From Physcomitrium patens (taxonomy: Eukaryota; Streptophyta; Bryopsida; Funariales; Funariaceae): a stretch of DNA of 64,000 nt. Within the stretch, counting starts at the first letter, position 1. Every line of letters begins with the position of its first letter. Below the pieces are notes generated by a model that ran no database searches, had not been told where the DNA came from, and saw only the letters and a program-made list of their open reading frames with translations. The translations under genes and the position numbers were made by a program. Of this stretch, positions 36,043 through 48,127 are shown in pieces. Where the stretch lies: NCBI RefSeq assembly GCF_000002425.4, contig NC_037269.1, forward strand, positions 14,605,309 through 14,669,308, in the 5' to 3' direction.

Positions 36043-36948
36043 GAAGCGTTATTGAGAACTGCAGCTACAATACGAAGTAGAACAGGTTGGGAGGATCATG
36101 TTGAGTCTCTTTCAGTTCATGCATATATTGCTAAGAGCCAACATGAAGCTTTGATGGAAGAAAAGAGACGAGAAAATTTTGATGATACGAGAGAAGGAAA
36201 TTCTTCTAAGAGGCAAACTCGAGGAGACAAGGCTCGAGAGGCAACTTCACAAGAATTGCCTGTAAAGGATACCTCAGCATCATTGGGAGAAAAAACAAAG
36301 GAGACAAAAGATAAGGGCAAATCAATTGCTTATAAGCTACTTTCTGACATTGAAGCGGCAACAAATTTGAAAGGGGTGTTGGAAGAACGTATATTAAATG
36401 CTAAGGTGGAATTCACATTGAAAGAAGTCTTGGAAATTGCAAAGAAGGAGTTTCATGATGTCATCATTGACAGCATTAAGCGAAAGAGGCAATTAATGGG
36501 CGAAACTGGAATGAGTTATGCTATTGATGCAAGAATATATAAAGTTGAAGAAGAGGTTGATATTGGTTACAAGCAACCAACAAATGAAAAGAATGGGTAT
36601 AATCAACGAGTACGTTTCGAAGATTCTAGTAACAAGGAAATGGGAACTTTGAGCCATTATACTCGAAAGCATTGGGCAAGGGCAACTACTGAGGTATTGG
36701 TGAAAGTAGAAGATAAAGAAGAACCAATTGTTGCTTTAGGACAACCTTATATTATGGCAACACGGATGGAAACAAAAGTACTTGACGATGGTTCTGCTTA
36801 TGCAAGGGTACGGAGCGAAGATGGGAGGAAAGCTGTACAATTTCTAACAGTACCTCCTAACCATGAACGGAATCGAGATAGGTTGAGGCAGAAACCATTG
36901 CCAAAGATTGTTGAAGGATTTAAGGATTTTGGGGAGGTACCACTGTAA
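36043..36948 (+). pseudogene. C gag-pol linker and protease remnant
   Basis: An uninterrupted frame in phase with gag. It is charged and low in hydrophobic residues at first. Near 36660-36780 it reads ARATTEVLVKV, then EEPIVALGQPYI. The last part is the C-terminal end of a retroviral-type aspartic protease, but no D-S/T-G lies before it, so the catalytic core (about 70-80 residues) seems to be deleted between VAL and GQP. Ends at TAA 36946-36948. Confidence 0.65.
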
Positions 36949-36953
36949 AGTGA

Positions 36954-39900
36954 GATTATGGAGGTACAAAAGAGGAGGTACTCTCGCGAGATGAAGGTAC
37001 CTTTGATGCGAGTTTTATTGGTATATTGGAGAATGGAAATATTATGTATAAGAAAGTTGATGATTTTAAAAGAAAAGAAAGAAAAAGATTATATGATATT
37101 GAAGGACAATTACGCAAGTTAGGTACATTGTAAGATAATGAGAGGATTTTAGGTATTTATGAAGAAAATGGACTGGAAGATTCATTGGAATTGATTACAT
37201 CTATTGGGTTAGGGGATAATGATAAGATTGTTGAGATTCATTCAAGAGAGGTTTATACCATACTTGAATCTTTTCAAGCACCAGAAGTCATTGTAGAGAC
37301 GAGATATAAAACGACAGATAAGAAGGTAAAGCCTGTTGTCGGATCATTATCAGAAGATTCTAAAGAACAAATGGGAGAAGCATCAAAAGAAGCAAATTTA
37401 AGAGATCCAATGAGTATTGGACACCAGTTTACTAAAGAGACTTTTGAAGAATTGAAGATTGGTTCTGATGGTTCTTTATTACCGGAGGAAATTACTTACT
37501 TTAAAAAGATGTTGGCTAAACAAGGTAGATCATTTGCCTTCGAATCTCATGAAATTGGGTGTGTGGATCCAAATATTGTAACACCTATGGTTATCTTCAC
37601 TGTACCACATGTACCTTGGAATCTAAGACCGATTCCAACACCAAGGACACATTTACCTAAATTGGTGGAACTATTAAAAGAAAAGATAAAGATGAAAATA
37701 TTGGAACCTTCATTTGCGCCGTATTCTAGTCGATGGTTTACGATACCTAAGAAGAATAGGTCACTACGGTTTATTCAAGTTATGCAACCGGTGAATGCTG
37801 TAACTGTCAGAAATGCAAGAATTGAACCTATTGTGGATGAATTTGCTGAGGCGTTTGCTGGAAGGGTGATCTATTCAATGGGTGACTTGTATGCAGGTTA
37901 TGATCAATTTCAACTTGCCGAAGGAAGTAGAGATATGACAATAATGAGGACACCACTTGGATTGGTTAGAATGTGCACACTTCCTCAAGGCGCGACCAAC
38001 TCAGTTGCGCATATGATGAATGGGATGAATAACGTATTGAGAGATTTTATTCCGGAAAAGACTATACCTTTTTTGGATGATGTTCCTATAAAAGGGTGCA
38101 GAGAAGGAGACAAAGATGAAACTTTAGATACGAGGGGGTGTGGCAAATATGTTGTTGATTATATACAAGATTGTGAAAAGATTTTAACTCGGCTTGGAGA
38201 AGTTCATCTTACATTATCGGATATGAAGTCCGTATTTGGAGTACGAGAGGTTGTAATTGTTGGACATTTATGTGGATCTTACGGAAGAAAACTAGATCCG
38301 ACTAAAGTTGATGCAATTGGAAGGATGAAAGAAGATTGTGATTCTTTAACAGAGGTTCACAGGTTTTTAGGTGCATGTGTATTTTATCGAATCTGGATCC
38401 CTCATTATGCTCACATAGCGGATCTATTATATGAACCGTTACGCAAGGGTTACCGATTTAAATGGGAAGAAAGGCATATTCAGGCAATGCAAAGATTGAA
38501 GAAATTATTGATGTCACCTCCAATATTGAGGAAGGTTGATTATAAGTGCAATAGACTAGTGATTCTTACTATGGACGCTAGTCCAATTGCCATTGGATGG
38601 GTTGTAGGTCAAGATGATTCAATTGGGAATAGATTTGCAGTTCGATTTGGAGCTAAAGTTTTAAGTATTCGTCAGCGTGCATATTCGCAAGTCAAAAGAG
38701 AACTTTGGGGAGTTGTTTCGGCTATGAAAGCTGAAAAGGACTATTTGATTGGGGCAGTAGTAGTAATTGAGATAGATTGCTTGCCATTGCTCGGAATGAT
38801 TACTAACTGTTCAACGCCAGATATTGCAATGTTGAGATGGATTGCTTATATTAAGTCACTAAATCCGGAATTTAAGCATGTTACTGGGAAGGACAATTTA
38901 GTAGCAGACATGCTATCTCGAGCAATATACGAGAGGGAAGACGAAATGGTTGAAGACATTGATGACGTCGGATTGAAATTCTATTCAATATCAAATCTCA
39001 ACAGGGAGGACAAGCTATTTCTTGAAGAATCTTATGAAGGAGAATTATTGGATATTGGTCATTACTTGAATACCTTGACTAAGCAAGGAAATTGGTCTAC
39101 AGAAAAATTCAAACAAATAAGAAAAAAAGCATATGGATTTTTACTTCGAGATGGATTCTTATGGAAGAGACCAAAGAAAAGAATTGGGATGCCACAATGA
39201 GTGATAGGCGAAAAGGAAGAAAGACTAAAATTATTAAAGGAGTTTCATGATAGTTTATAGGCAGGGCATAGAGGAATCTGGGCTACTTTTGCTAAATTCA
39301 AGGAACAATATTGGTGGAAAAATATGTATTGAGATGTGCTCTCATTTGTAGAGTCATGTGAAATCTGTCAATCGTATTCTAATATCCGACATCGAGATGG
39401 TCTTCATCCTACGTATCCTCTGGCTATTCATTTTAAATGGATTGTTGATTTGGTTATTATGCCGGTTGGATTATGGCAAATGAGATATTTGGTTTTAGCT
39501 CGTGAAGATTTATCAAATCAAGTAGAAGTAAGAGCATTGAGGACAAAATCTACAGAGGGGATTTGTAGGTTTTTGCTTGAAGATGTCATTTGCCGCTATG
39601 GATGTGTAGGAAAAATCACTGCAGATCGTGGAGAATTAAATGCACAAGAAGCTCGTAAGTTCTTTGAAAGATGTGGAGTTAAACTATCACTGATTACTGC
39701 TTATAATCCAGAAGGGAATGCAAAAAGCGAACGTGGTCACCCACCGATTGTGAAAGCATTAGTTAAAGCTTGTAATGGGAAAGTTAAAGATTGGCCACGG
39801 CTTTTGTTATTTGCATTATGGGCTGATCGAACAATGCATAGTTTGGTGATAGGATATATGCCAATAGAACTTATGACAGGTCAAAAATCAATTATGCCGA

Positions 39901-40424
39901 TTGAAGAAAAGGTACTTACTTGGAGTATGCTACTTTGGGAAGATGGATTGACAAGAGAAGAACTTCTGGCTATTAGGATTCGACAATTGGAGCAAAGAAC
40001 GGAAGATGTCCAGATAGCATTGAAAAGGTTAAAAAGAGCAAGGTTATAAAACAAGGCGCGATTCGATAAGCAACATCGATTGAGACCAAAAACAATCGAG
40101 GAAGGTGACTAGGTACTTGTTTATGACAATAGTCTAGATAATCAACATAGTACTTTGCGGAAATTTTTAAAATGTTGGTTTGGACCATATGTAGAAACAA
40201 CTGTTCATGATAATGCGACTTACTCATTATGGAAGTTAGATGGTACAAAATTGAAAATACCAATTGCAGAGAAGCGAGTAAAAATATTTAAACGAAGACA
40301 TGCGGAGATGAATATGGAAGACCTTAATGAAGGTATAGAGATTCCGCAGCAAGAAGATGAAAGTGATTTGGATAATGAAGGTGACAAAGACGAATTGGAC
40401 AAAGATGTAGAGGATATATTCTGA
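36954..40424 (+). pseudogene. pol: C pol: RT, RNase H, integrase, GPY/F
   Basis: One frame, shifted by -1 against gag. RT: IYSMGDLYAGYDQFQL, LPQGATNS and the catalytic FLDD (about 38069-38080). RNase H: LTMDASPIAIGWVVGQ, then the QVKRELWGVVSAMK and DCLPLLGM blocks. Integrase: H-H-C-C (39249-39380), core with VDLV, TADRG and GNAKSERGH. The GPY/F module FLKCWFGPYVE is at 40162. Stops at 37131, 39198, 39258, 39330, 40047 and 40110. The RT blocks resemble gypsy elements common in basidiomycete fungi more than typical plant lineages, judged from memory of those families. Confidence 0.9.
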
Positions 40425-40474
40425 ATCAAATAGCAATTGGATAAACTGGTGCATACCGGAGGATGCACAGGTTC

Positions 40475-40486
40475 AGAGGGGGTGGA
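40475..40486 (+). other. Polypurine tract of C
   Basis: AGAGGGGGTGGA touches the 3' LTR start at 40487. Confidence 0.8.
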
Positions 40487-41937
40487 TGTCGTATTATAAC
40501 ACGAGTATACCATGAAAATATAAAGAAAGGGGACTTTTATTAATGTTCAGTTACCTCGAATATTGGGAGCAACGACCAACTGCAGTGCAAATATTGAGTG
40601 GCCAGGTTCAATCATCTCGTTACAGTCAGCCGAGGCATACTGAAATGCTCCATTTGATTCCAATAACGGGAGTCAGCAGGAAGAGAAAGGACCAATTCAC
40701 ACGACGGGTGAGCTTGGTTCGAAGAGCCAATTGGATCCAATTTCAAGAATCCAATCCGGGTCCTCTTACCCAATATGAGACCTGCATTGGTCAGGCAACC
40801 TAATGCAGTCTAGTTACGGGAACATCTAGGTTACTACGGGCATCTTACCCAATATGAGACCTGCATTGGTCGGGCAACCCAATGCAGTCTTGTTACGGGA
40901 ACATCTAGGTTACTACGGGCATCTTACCCAATATGAGACCTGAATTGGTCGGGCAATCCAATGCAGTCTAATTATGGGAAAATCCGTGTCTTACTACTGG
41001 ACTCTTATCTAATATGAGACCTGAATTGGTTGGGCGAATCAATGTGGACCCGAGTACGGGGTTTCGATTCTGTTTCAAGCTGTCCTATTCTCTGTTTCAG
41101 GGAACGTTGTTTTCGGTAAATGGATCTCTTAAAGATAAAAATGGAGGAGAAAGCTTTGATGGCGAGAGCCAATTTCGGATCTAAGCTCTGACGGTGGGAG
41201 CCAATTCCGGATCCAAGACAGAAGATTGAAGAAATTTAGAGGATAAGGTTAGGGGGGGAATAAGTTTTTGGGAGATTTTTTTTTTCAGATCGGGGGGGGA
41301 GGAGGGGGGGGTTTTGGATCGAAGAGATAGCTTCAAGCTCTTTTCAAGGTTACTAGTTCGGTTTCATTGGAGGTTTTTGAAGATCAAGGGGATTGGAGAA
41401 GAGCTTCATGCTTCGGGTCGGGGAAGAAAAGACGGAGAATTGGATTTTTCTTCTTCATAGAGTTTTGGAAAGACTGAGGCAATCGTTGTGGAAGTCAGTG
41501 TTGTAATGGTGAATCGGGATTTTTTAATGAAGTGGGTTTGATTACTCTTGACTGTTTTGTGAAATTGAGTTACGTCTAAAATTGAAGAATTAAAAGGATG
41601 TCTATAGGATTGAGTATGCAGACTGAATGAAATTTATTGGATTAATCTAACAAGATAGTCAATGGATACAAGATCGTAAGTACAAAGCGGTATCGGAGAT
41701 TAGCAAATTGGGTTGTTCGGGGTTCTCTGTAACGTCTAGAGACCTACTGGCTGGGACAAAAAGGACTTCGACAAGTAGTCGAAGGGCATCCGTATAGATT
41801 TACGATGTATTCTTGCAGTCGTTTATATTCCAGCAGTCAAAAACTGATAAACTGCTTGACTATTGGCGAATCTCCATACTACCTTCTACAGCCAGACGCC
41901 CGGCATGTTCTCGAGCAGGAAAGCACGTAATATGACA
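40487..41937 (+). repeat. 3' LTR of C
   Basis: TGTCGTATTATAACACG ... AATATGACA, nearly identical to 33270-34721; most differences are transitions. It also contains the 79-bp units. Confidence 0.93.
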
Positions 41938-41941
41938 ACGG

Positions 41942-42660
41942 ATAAATCAAGTTCTGGAGCAATATTTGAGATGTACCATCAACTATCATTAAGATGATTG
42001 GACAACTCTTTTACCATTGGCAGAGTTTGCATATAATAATTTGATACATCCTTCTATTCAACAAATACCTTTCTTTGTCAATTATGGATATCATCTAAGT
42101 CTTGATACTTTTGACTTTTTAAAAATTGATAATCATGCAACGAAAGATTTTGAAATCGCTTGTGAGAGCTACATACAACAATGAAGATACAATTAAAGGA
42201 AGCTCAAGAATGACAAAAGACCAATGCAGATGCCTATCACAAGAAGCAACCACAATATAATATAAGTGATAAGGTATGGTTACTTCGTCATAATATCAAG
42301 ATTACTCGTCCTTATGATAAATTAAATTATCGTAGGCTTGAACCTTTTCCTATTTGTGAACAAATCAATCTTGTTGCCTATCGATTATATATATTGGAGT
42401 CTATGAAGGTCCACCTTGTATTTCACGTGTCCCTTCTAGAGTCGTAAAAGACAATGAATATCTTGGAAAGAAGACAAATACCACCTCCTCTTATAGAAGT
42501 AGATAATAACCAAGAATTTGAAGTGGAAGAAGTTTTAGACTCAAGGTGGTGCCAAAATAGATTGGAATATCTTGTTCATTGGATATGATATTAGTAAACG
42601 CACATGGGAGCCATCAAAAAATCTTGTAAATACAGCAAAGAAAGTTGAAGACTTTCTTTG
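41942..42660 (+). pseudogene. A3 pol, second part: integrase end and chromodomain
   Basis: After the C insertion the A3 integrase resumes (ataaatcaagttctggagc). The region to 42320 matches the end of the A1 integrase with stops. The chromodomain is readable at about 42530-42640 (VLDSRWCQNRLEYLVHW...TWEPSKNL) with a small deletion. Confidence 0.8.
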
Positions 42661-42781
42661 AAGACATCTATCAAAATGAAGATGAAGAATATCAAATCTT
42701 TACTATAAAAGAAAGAAGATCAAAAGAAAATAACATTCTATCTTCTATCTTTCATTGTAGCTTCTATGTATTTGTGATGAG

Positions 42782-43245
42782 ATGGAGTACCAATAACCAA
42801 CAGATTCAACTCAAGAGCTTTTATTTGCGGACTTATTAGATGAGATATTACAATTGTCACAACCTTTAAGACGACGAAATCGAGATGAATATCCTCAAGA
42901 ACGACATGTCTTTTCTCGAATAGATGGCAAGATACAACGTGTTTGGTATCACGACGTTAGAAGAGACTCCCAATGTTTAGCGATTTTATTAGAGGTAGGA
43001 ACAACTCCTAATGGTGTTCCAAATGTTTTATTTCAAAGAAGTTATGAAGGCCTCAACAATGACTAAATAACAAGGTGGTCTTCTCGCCCTGATATGGGAT
43101 AGTGTAGATGGTTGAGAGGACCTATTAATCATCTTTGAAGAGAGTAAAGATCAAGGTATGTAGCAAATATAATTCGTTGCATCTTGAACTTTCTCAACAT
43201 ATGAAGATCGCTCCTCATGGAACTTGTCCCTAAAAGGGGAGATAA
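42782..43245 (+). pseudogene. A3 ORF3 (unknown product)
   Basis: The third family A ORF starts with ATG 42782, again after AG and a T-rich stretch. It keeps QLSQPLRRRNRDEYPQERHV, then YHDVRRDSQCLAILLEVGTT. Seven or so stops. It supplies intact residues at two of the A1 stop sites, which supports that the sense frame once coded. Confidence 0.55.
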
Positions 43246-43794
43246 TTTCACGGACATATATATTTACCTCAATAGTTACTTATATGATTAAGTAGAAGTA
43301 GGTAAAATAGAATAATTTCATAAAGTTTTCTAAAGTAGCTTCCTAAAAGCTTCATAAATATGGTTTTGACTTTAGATGTGTTTGTAGGTTAGAAACTTGG
43401 CCAAAAAGCTAACCATGTATTGGTAGCTTGTGGAACAAGTTATCTCCGTATAATAGCTTGTAGAACAAGCCAACTATATGGTACATAAATAGATAACTTG
43501 CCTTGCAAGATAAGATATGTGGCTAGCAAAGTCAACACATGTTGGAGGTCTTATAGGACATCGCCACGTAGCTCTTAGTTAGATAGTATATATGGAGGCA
43601 AGAGTGAAGCCTTCTTCAATCTTGTCAACATCTTTCTAGTCTTAATCTTATTTCAAGACTTTCTAGTCTTCTTGTTTTTGGCAATAGCAATTCTAGTTAA
43701 TATTACATCACCTTTTTGAGTGACTTTCTAGTTCTCTTCTGTGATAGAAGAGTGTATTGAGGATTTTCTTTCTTCAAGATTCATGTCCTTGACA
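43246..43794 (+). repeat. 3' LTR of A3
   Basis: The LTR begins TTTCACGG (a changed TGTCACGG) and ends CCTTGACA. The start-site motif is AATCTTGTCAA (43618-43628). Confidence 0.85.
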
Positions 43795-44760
43795 ACAGGT
43801 ACATTTGGAGTTCGTGTTTTCAAATCAAGTGGAACTTTTATATAAATATCTGCATCAAGTAAATCATACAAATATGTAATTATCACATCCATAAGATGTA
43901 TTTTAAAGGTGGCATGAACTGCCATTCTAATAATATATTAGAATATAATTGAATCTATGATTGATAAATATATGAATTCATAATCAATGCAAATCATTGG
44001 ATAAATCTTTGAGCAATAAGATGAGTTTTATAGCAGATTATTTGATCTTTAGCATCTCGCTTGCATATTAATACTATCTTATATTCCACAGGGCAAGAAG
44101 TAAGAGTATCCACAATTGGACCAAAGACTTTCCTCTTATACAAAGAAAGATACTCCTCTTTGATGGCAATTTTCTATTTTAATTAGTCAGAGCGATGCAT
44201 CACTTCTTTGATGGTTTAAGGTTCAAGATTGTCTTCCTTACAAGAAAGAGCTTGTATAATCATACATGCAAATGATTCATCTACCATAATAGATGGTCTG
44301 TCTCAAATATTGTCTATAGCACAATACATAATAGATAATTCTATATTCAACTTGATTTTATTCCTTCCAATTCTAAGATTATTTTTCATAGGAATTGAAG
44401 GTATATTATGCATGGATATATCATCATGAATTGGTGGTCCACAAGATGAGAGGAAATTTCTCGAGAAATAATACTAAAATTAATCAATATTATAGCTTTC
44501 TTCTTACATGGTTGCTTATCTGGTCCACAAGTTCTTTTAGTTGTTGTTGTTATAACTTGAGGAATTGTAGTCAGTGGTACTACAATCTGAGTAGGTATAT
44601 TCTGAGCCTTATTAATAAGAACTCTTGTAATTTTAGGTGCATCATTGAAGCCATTAGGTATTTTATTTATGATTTGTTTTAGATGCAAAATCTTAGCAAC
44701 TTCAATTTTAGCTAAAGATGTCCTATGATCGGGATTAATTGTAAACATTTCGAATACTTC
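43795..44760 (-). pseudogene. Copia D: RT N-terminal part and linker
   Basis: The minus strand reads FKIHLMDVIITYLYDLLDADIYIKVP (43728-43925 frame), the start of the copia RT block whose continuation is left of A3. Further right, decayed linker sequence before RT. Confidence 0.75.
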
Positions 44761-44841
44761 AAATACAAGTACTTTATCTCTTTCTTGATTGGATACTCTT
44801 CCTTGAAGAGATGAGAATACATTCTCTTCAAAATGATAATT

Positions 44842-45585
44842 TTACAAATATGCACATAATAATGTGTCAGTTGATGGATCAATAATATGAATAATGCTTA
44901 GTGAATCAAAACCAACATATATGCCTTCTTGTTGATGAGCTCCAATGGTACGTCGTTGAAGTTCTTGTACTAGAATCCAAGCATTGCAACCAAATACTTG
45001 TAAGTGAGATACATTTGGAATACGACCCAAAATAAGCTCATGAAGTGAAATAATTTCAAGAGAAGAAAGGCAGAGGCATATTAATGCTGCAGCATGTAAA
45101 ACTGCATGACCCCACATAGATGCAAGTAAATTTGCATAAAGAAGGAGTGGCCAAGTAATGAGTTGTATACACTTTATAAATGATTCTGTACGTCCATTTT
45201 GAGTATGTTCATATAAAACATAATATGTCAACTCAATTCTTCTTGTAGTATAATAGTCTTCAAAAGACTTGGATGCAAATTCTTTTGTATTATCCATATG
45301 TAATGTTTTTTTAGGATAATTAAGAAAATATGCCGAAAAATGAATAAGCATAGATATAAGATTGACAAACACCATGTTTCAAGTTGATAATAATGAAACA
45401 TGTGATTGCTTACCTAATGCATCAACAAAGACCAAAAAATAACAAAATAGTCTCAATATTGGATTAATAGGGCCACAAATATCACCATACAACCTTTCAA
45501 GTATTGGTGGTAATTCTTGTGGAAGTTTCCAAATTGAAGGCCGAGTAATCATCTTGCCTTGTACACATGCATGACATAATTCCAT
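44842..45585 (-). pseudogene. Copia D integrase
   Basis: Minus strand: CHACVQGKM of the zinc finger, LYGDICGPI (first Asp), HMDNTKEFAS (second Asp) and NGRTES (Glu) are all present, followed by the V-F-G-C-N-A-W block. One stop and frame break separate 45379-45585 from 44842-45375. Confidence 0.88.
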
Positions 45586-47250
45586 AGAGTCTACATCTAT
45601 AGGCTTTAAATTGTGCTTAGTTATACATAGAATGATCTTTTTAAATAATGTAGATCGTGGATGTTTTAATCGTCCATGCCAGAGAGAAGCATGACTCTCT
45701 ATAATTGATGATGCAAAATTAAATATAATTGGAGGCCAAATTGCAATTCAATATAAACTATTTTTTGTAGCAAAAGCTTTTTCAACAACTTTATGATTCT
45801 TTGCAAAAATCAAAACTTCTTTTCTATTTAAAATAGTGATCGAGAGGTGATAACCATTGCTAAGCACATCTCAGTAGTTAATCAGATTCGAGGTGCTAAG
45901 GATGCAAACATCGCATGTTTATATTTTATGATGGAACCTATAGGTAATTTTACCATTGCTGTTCTTTCTTGGAAACAAAATGTATTTGCTCCAGCCATGG
46001 TCATCATATTTTTATTTTTTCAAGTTAAAGATTTTTTAATTAAAATTATCTATCCCATAGGATAGTATGTGTTGTTGCAAAATCAATGAGCACATCATTT
46101 GATTCATCATTTAAGGTTTTGTCATTCATATAAGCCTCTAAATCATCAACACCAATTGAATCCATGGACGCATCCATTGTATGAACTTCACGAGCCTCAG
46201 CTCATAGTTTTTTATTTTTTTAGAATATTTTAATAAAATATTTTAAAGTATGATACACATGTATTAAATATCCAATCATTCCACATTTATAGAAAGAATG
46301 CATCTCTGATTTTTATTTTCTACTATAATTAAAAGTAAAACATTTATTCTTTCCATATAGGTAAAAATGGTCATGACTATGACTGCCCTGATCCTTATGA
46401 GCACCTTTTCCATATTTATATAATTTTTTTTAGACTTTGAAATATTAAGTGCATGAGATTTTGGAACTGTGGTTTCAATAGGACGAGCTTTCGCATTACA
46501 CAAGAGTATCTCATTTTGCTTCTTCGCAAGAACCAGATAGGATATGAAATCAAAATGATTCTCAAATTTCATGTTCGTATATTGTTGTACAAGCACAACA
46601 GATACAAGAGGAAATATATAGAGAGTTTTTTCAATCATTTCTTCTTTAGAGATGCTTTGTCCACATAATTGTAATTATGAGATAATACTATATATTTCAC
46701 TATTGAAAGCATTTAAATTTAGAAAATCCTAGACATATAAATGTGTCCAATTATGTTGTGCACGCGGAAGGAAAATGGTCTTTTGATGATCAAACCTAGA
46801 TTTAAGATTCTTCCAAAGTTCTGTAGGATCTTCCATTTTCAAATATTGATGTTATAATGTAGATACAAGATGACGACAAAAGAAAAGAAGTGCTTTCCAA
46901 CAATTAGCAAGAAGAATAGAAGTACTTATTATAAGAGATTCTTCAAACATAATGGCATTTGAGAGTTGTTCTGCAAATAAATTTGCTTTTGCTATTTTTG
47001 CCCATAATAGATAATTTTTTCCATCCACAGTCAATGGTGGAAATAGAAGAGCTTGAAAATGTTGGGATGTAGTGATAATAGTTGGAACCATAGTAAAAGT
47101 AGTTGAAGATATTGAAATACTTATTATAAATAAATTTGTAAAGAAAATATAAGATCAAGTAGAAAAGTTGAGTAAAATGTATCTTAAAATATAAAATCAA
47201 ATAAAATGATAAAGTTGAACTTGAAATCAAATATATTAATTAATTAATTA
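45586..47250 (-). pseudogene. Copia D gag and protease region (decayed)
   Basis: The gag start is recognisable at 46852-47091 (LFPPLTVDGKNYLLWAKIAKA). Between this and the integrase only short pieces remain; a cysteine-poor remnant of the zinc knuckle may lie near 46280. No protease motif found. Confidence 0.6.
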
Positions 47251-47721
47251 TTTTTTTATTTTTTTTTGAACAAGGTTGTGGATTGTGGCAGCAAAACAAT
47301 AGTAATAGGGTGGTAGCAGTAGTAAGCGGCGATGGCAAGGCGGTAGCAATATATAGCATCAACGTTAGCGACATGGGCGACAATATGCAACGTCAACAGT
47401 AGCAACAAGGTCAACGGCAAGTAGCAATAGAGGCAGTTGTTTGACAGTAGGCGCGAGGTGCAGTAGAGAGGCAGGACTGAAGCAAGTACTCTAAGCAAGC
47501 AAGGCACACAGTGGAGCAAGTGCTTTAAACAAGTAGCTAAAGTAAGACAATTTGGCAAGCACCTAAGGTGTGAGGAGCCAGCAAGAAGTTCAGCAAGATT
47601 ATAAGTTATACATCAAAGTAATAAAAATCACTTAAGAAGCAAGAGTAGCAACAGGTTTGAAGAATCGAGACTAGAGCAAAAAAATTGTAATAGTATATAG
47701 GAGCAAATTGTGTTGATAATG

Positions 47722-47963
47722 TGTTGAGAATGTTTAGAAAGACACAAGAGTAGTAGTAAATAATACATACACAAGAGAGTCTCTAAGGAGAGAGAGAACT
47801 TCACACAAAATCTATTGATCTAGTTGTGTCTTGAATACAAAAGGAGAAGGAGAGAAGATAAATAGTTTCTCTCCACTACATTCCAAATACTATAGCTATA
47901 GAATTTATTGTAGACTATAGTAAATATCATGGAAAGCGCCAACTACATTTAATGCTATCAACA
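47722..47963 (-). repeat. 5' LTR of copia element D
   Basis: 242 bp, colinear with 27055-27294. On the sense strand the next bases are CATTATCAACAC, which could be a worn initiator-Met tRNA primer site. Confidence 0.8.
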
Positions 47964-47991
47964 ATATCAACTTTGGCAACATAGTTTAGAG

Positions 47992-48127
47992 ACATATACA
48001 CCAATCTGGCTTACACATGGATTGATTCCAAGGCTATTGCTCAGGAAACCACAGGAGATACATATACACTGATCTGGCATATATTCGAATCGCTTCCAGG
48101 GCTACTACCCCGGAAACCAGCGGGGTA
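47992..48127 (+). repeat. Imperfect 68-bp direct duplication
   Basis: Two units start ACATATACAC at 47992 and 48060 and share ATCTGGC, GATTCCAAGGCTA-like and GGAAACCA blocks. It lies just outside the copia element. No function apparent. Confidence 0.65.

Larger units (their letters stand above)
33270..41937 (+). mobile_element. Full-length gypsy element C, fungal-type pol
   Basis: This 8668-bp element has 1452- and 1451-bp LTRs (33270-34721, 40487-41937) with TG...CA ends and a 4-bp duplication acgg (33266-33269 and 41938-41941). The LTRs differ at roughly 1 percent by eye, so it is the youngest insertion here. It encodes gag with a zinc knuckle and a pol with RT, RNase H, integrase and a GPY/F module but no chromodomain. 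Nine in-frame stops, one frame change and an apparently missing protease core make it non-autonomous. Confidence 0.95.
28691..43794 (+). mobile_element. Chromodomain Ty3/gypsy element A3 (interrupted by C)
   Basis: This plus-strand family A copy has LTRs at 28691-29239 and 43246-43794, both 549 bp. It is inserted in the RT of copia D (gcagg before, acagg after). The full-length C element interrupts its integrase at 33270-41937; A3 sequence resumes cleanly at 41942 (NQVLEQYLRC-like). Net length is about 6.4 kb. All frames carry stops. Confidence 0.9.
27055..47963 (-). mobile_element. Ty1/copia element D (interrupted by A3)
   Basis: LTRs of about 240 bp (27055-27294 and 47722-47963, TGTTGAGA ... 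ATCAACA) flank a minus-strand copia element. The flanking bases gtatc (27050-27054) and atatc (47964-47968) are a near-perfect target duplication. Reading right to left: gag, integrase, RT, RNase H, which is the copia order. A3 splits the RT. The coding parts have many stops. Confidence 0.88.

Noticed and set aside
48059-48127. tRNA-like TTCGAATC within the 68-bp duplication
   Set aside because: No cloverleaf can be formed around it; it belongs to the direct duplication.
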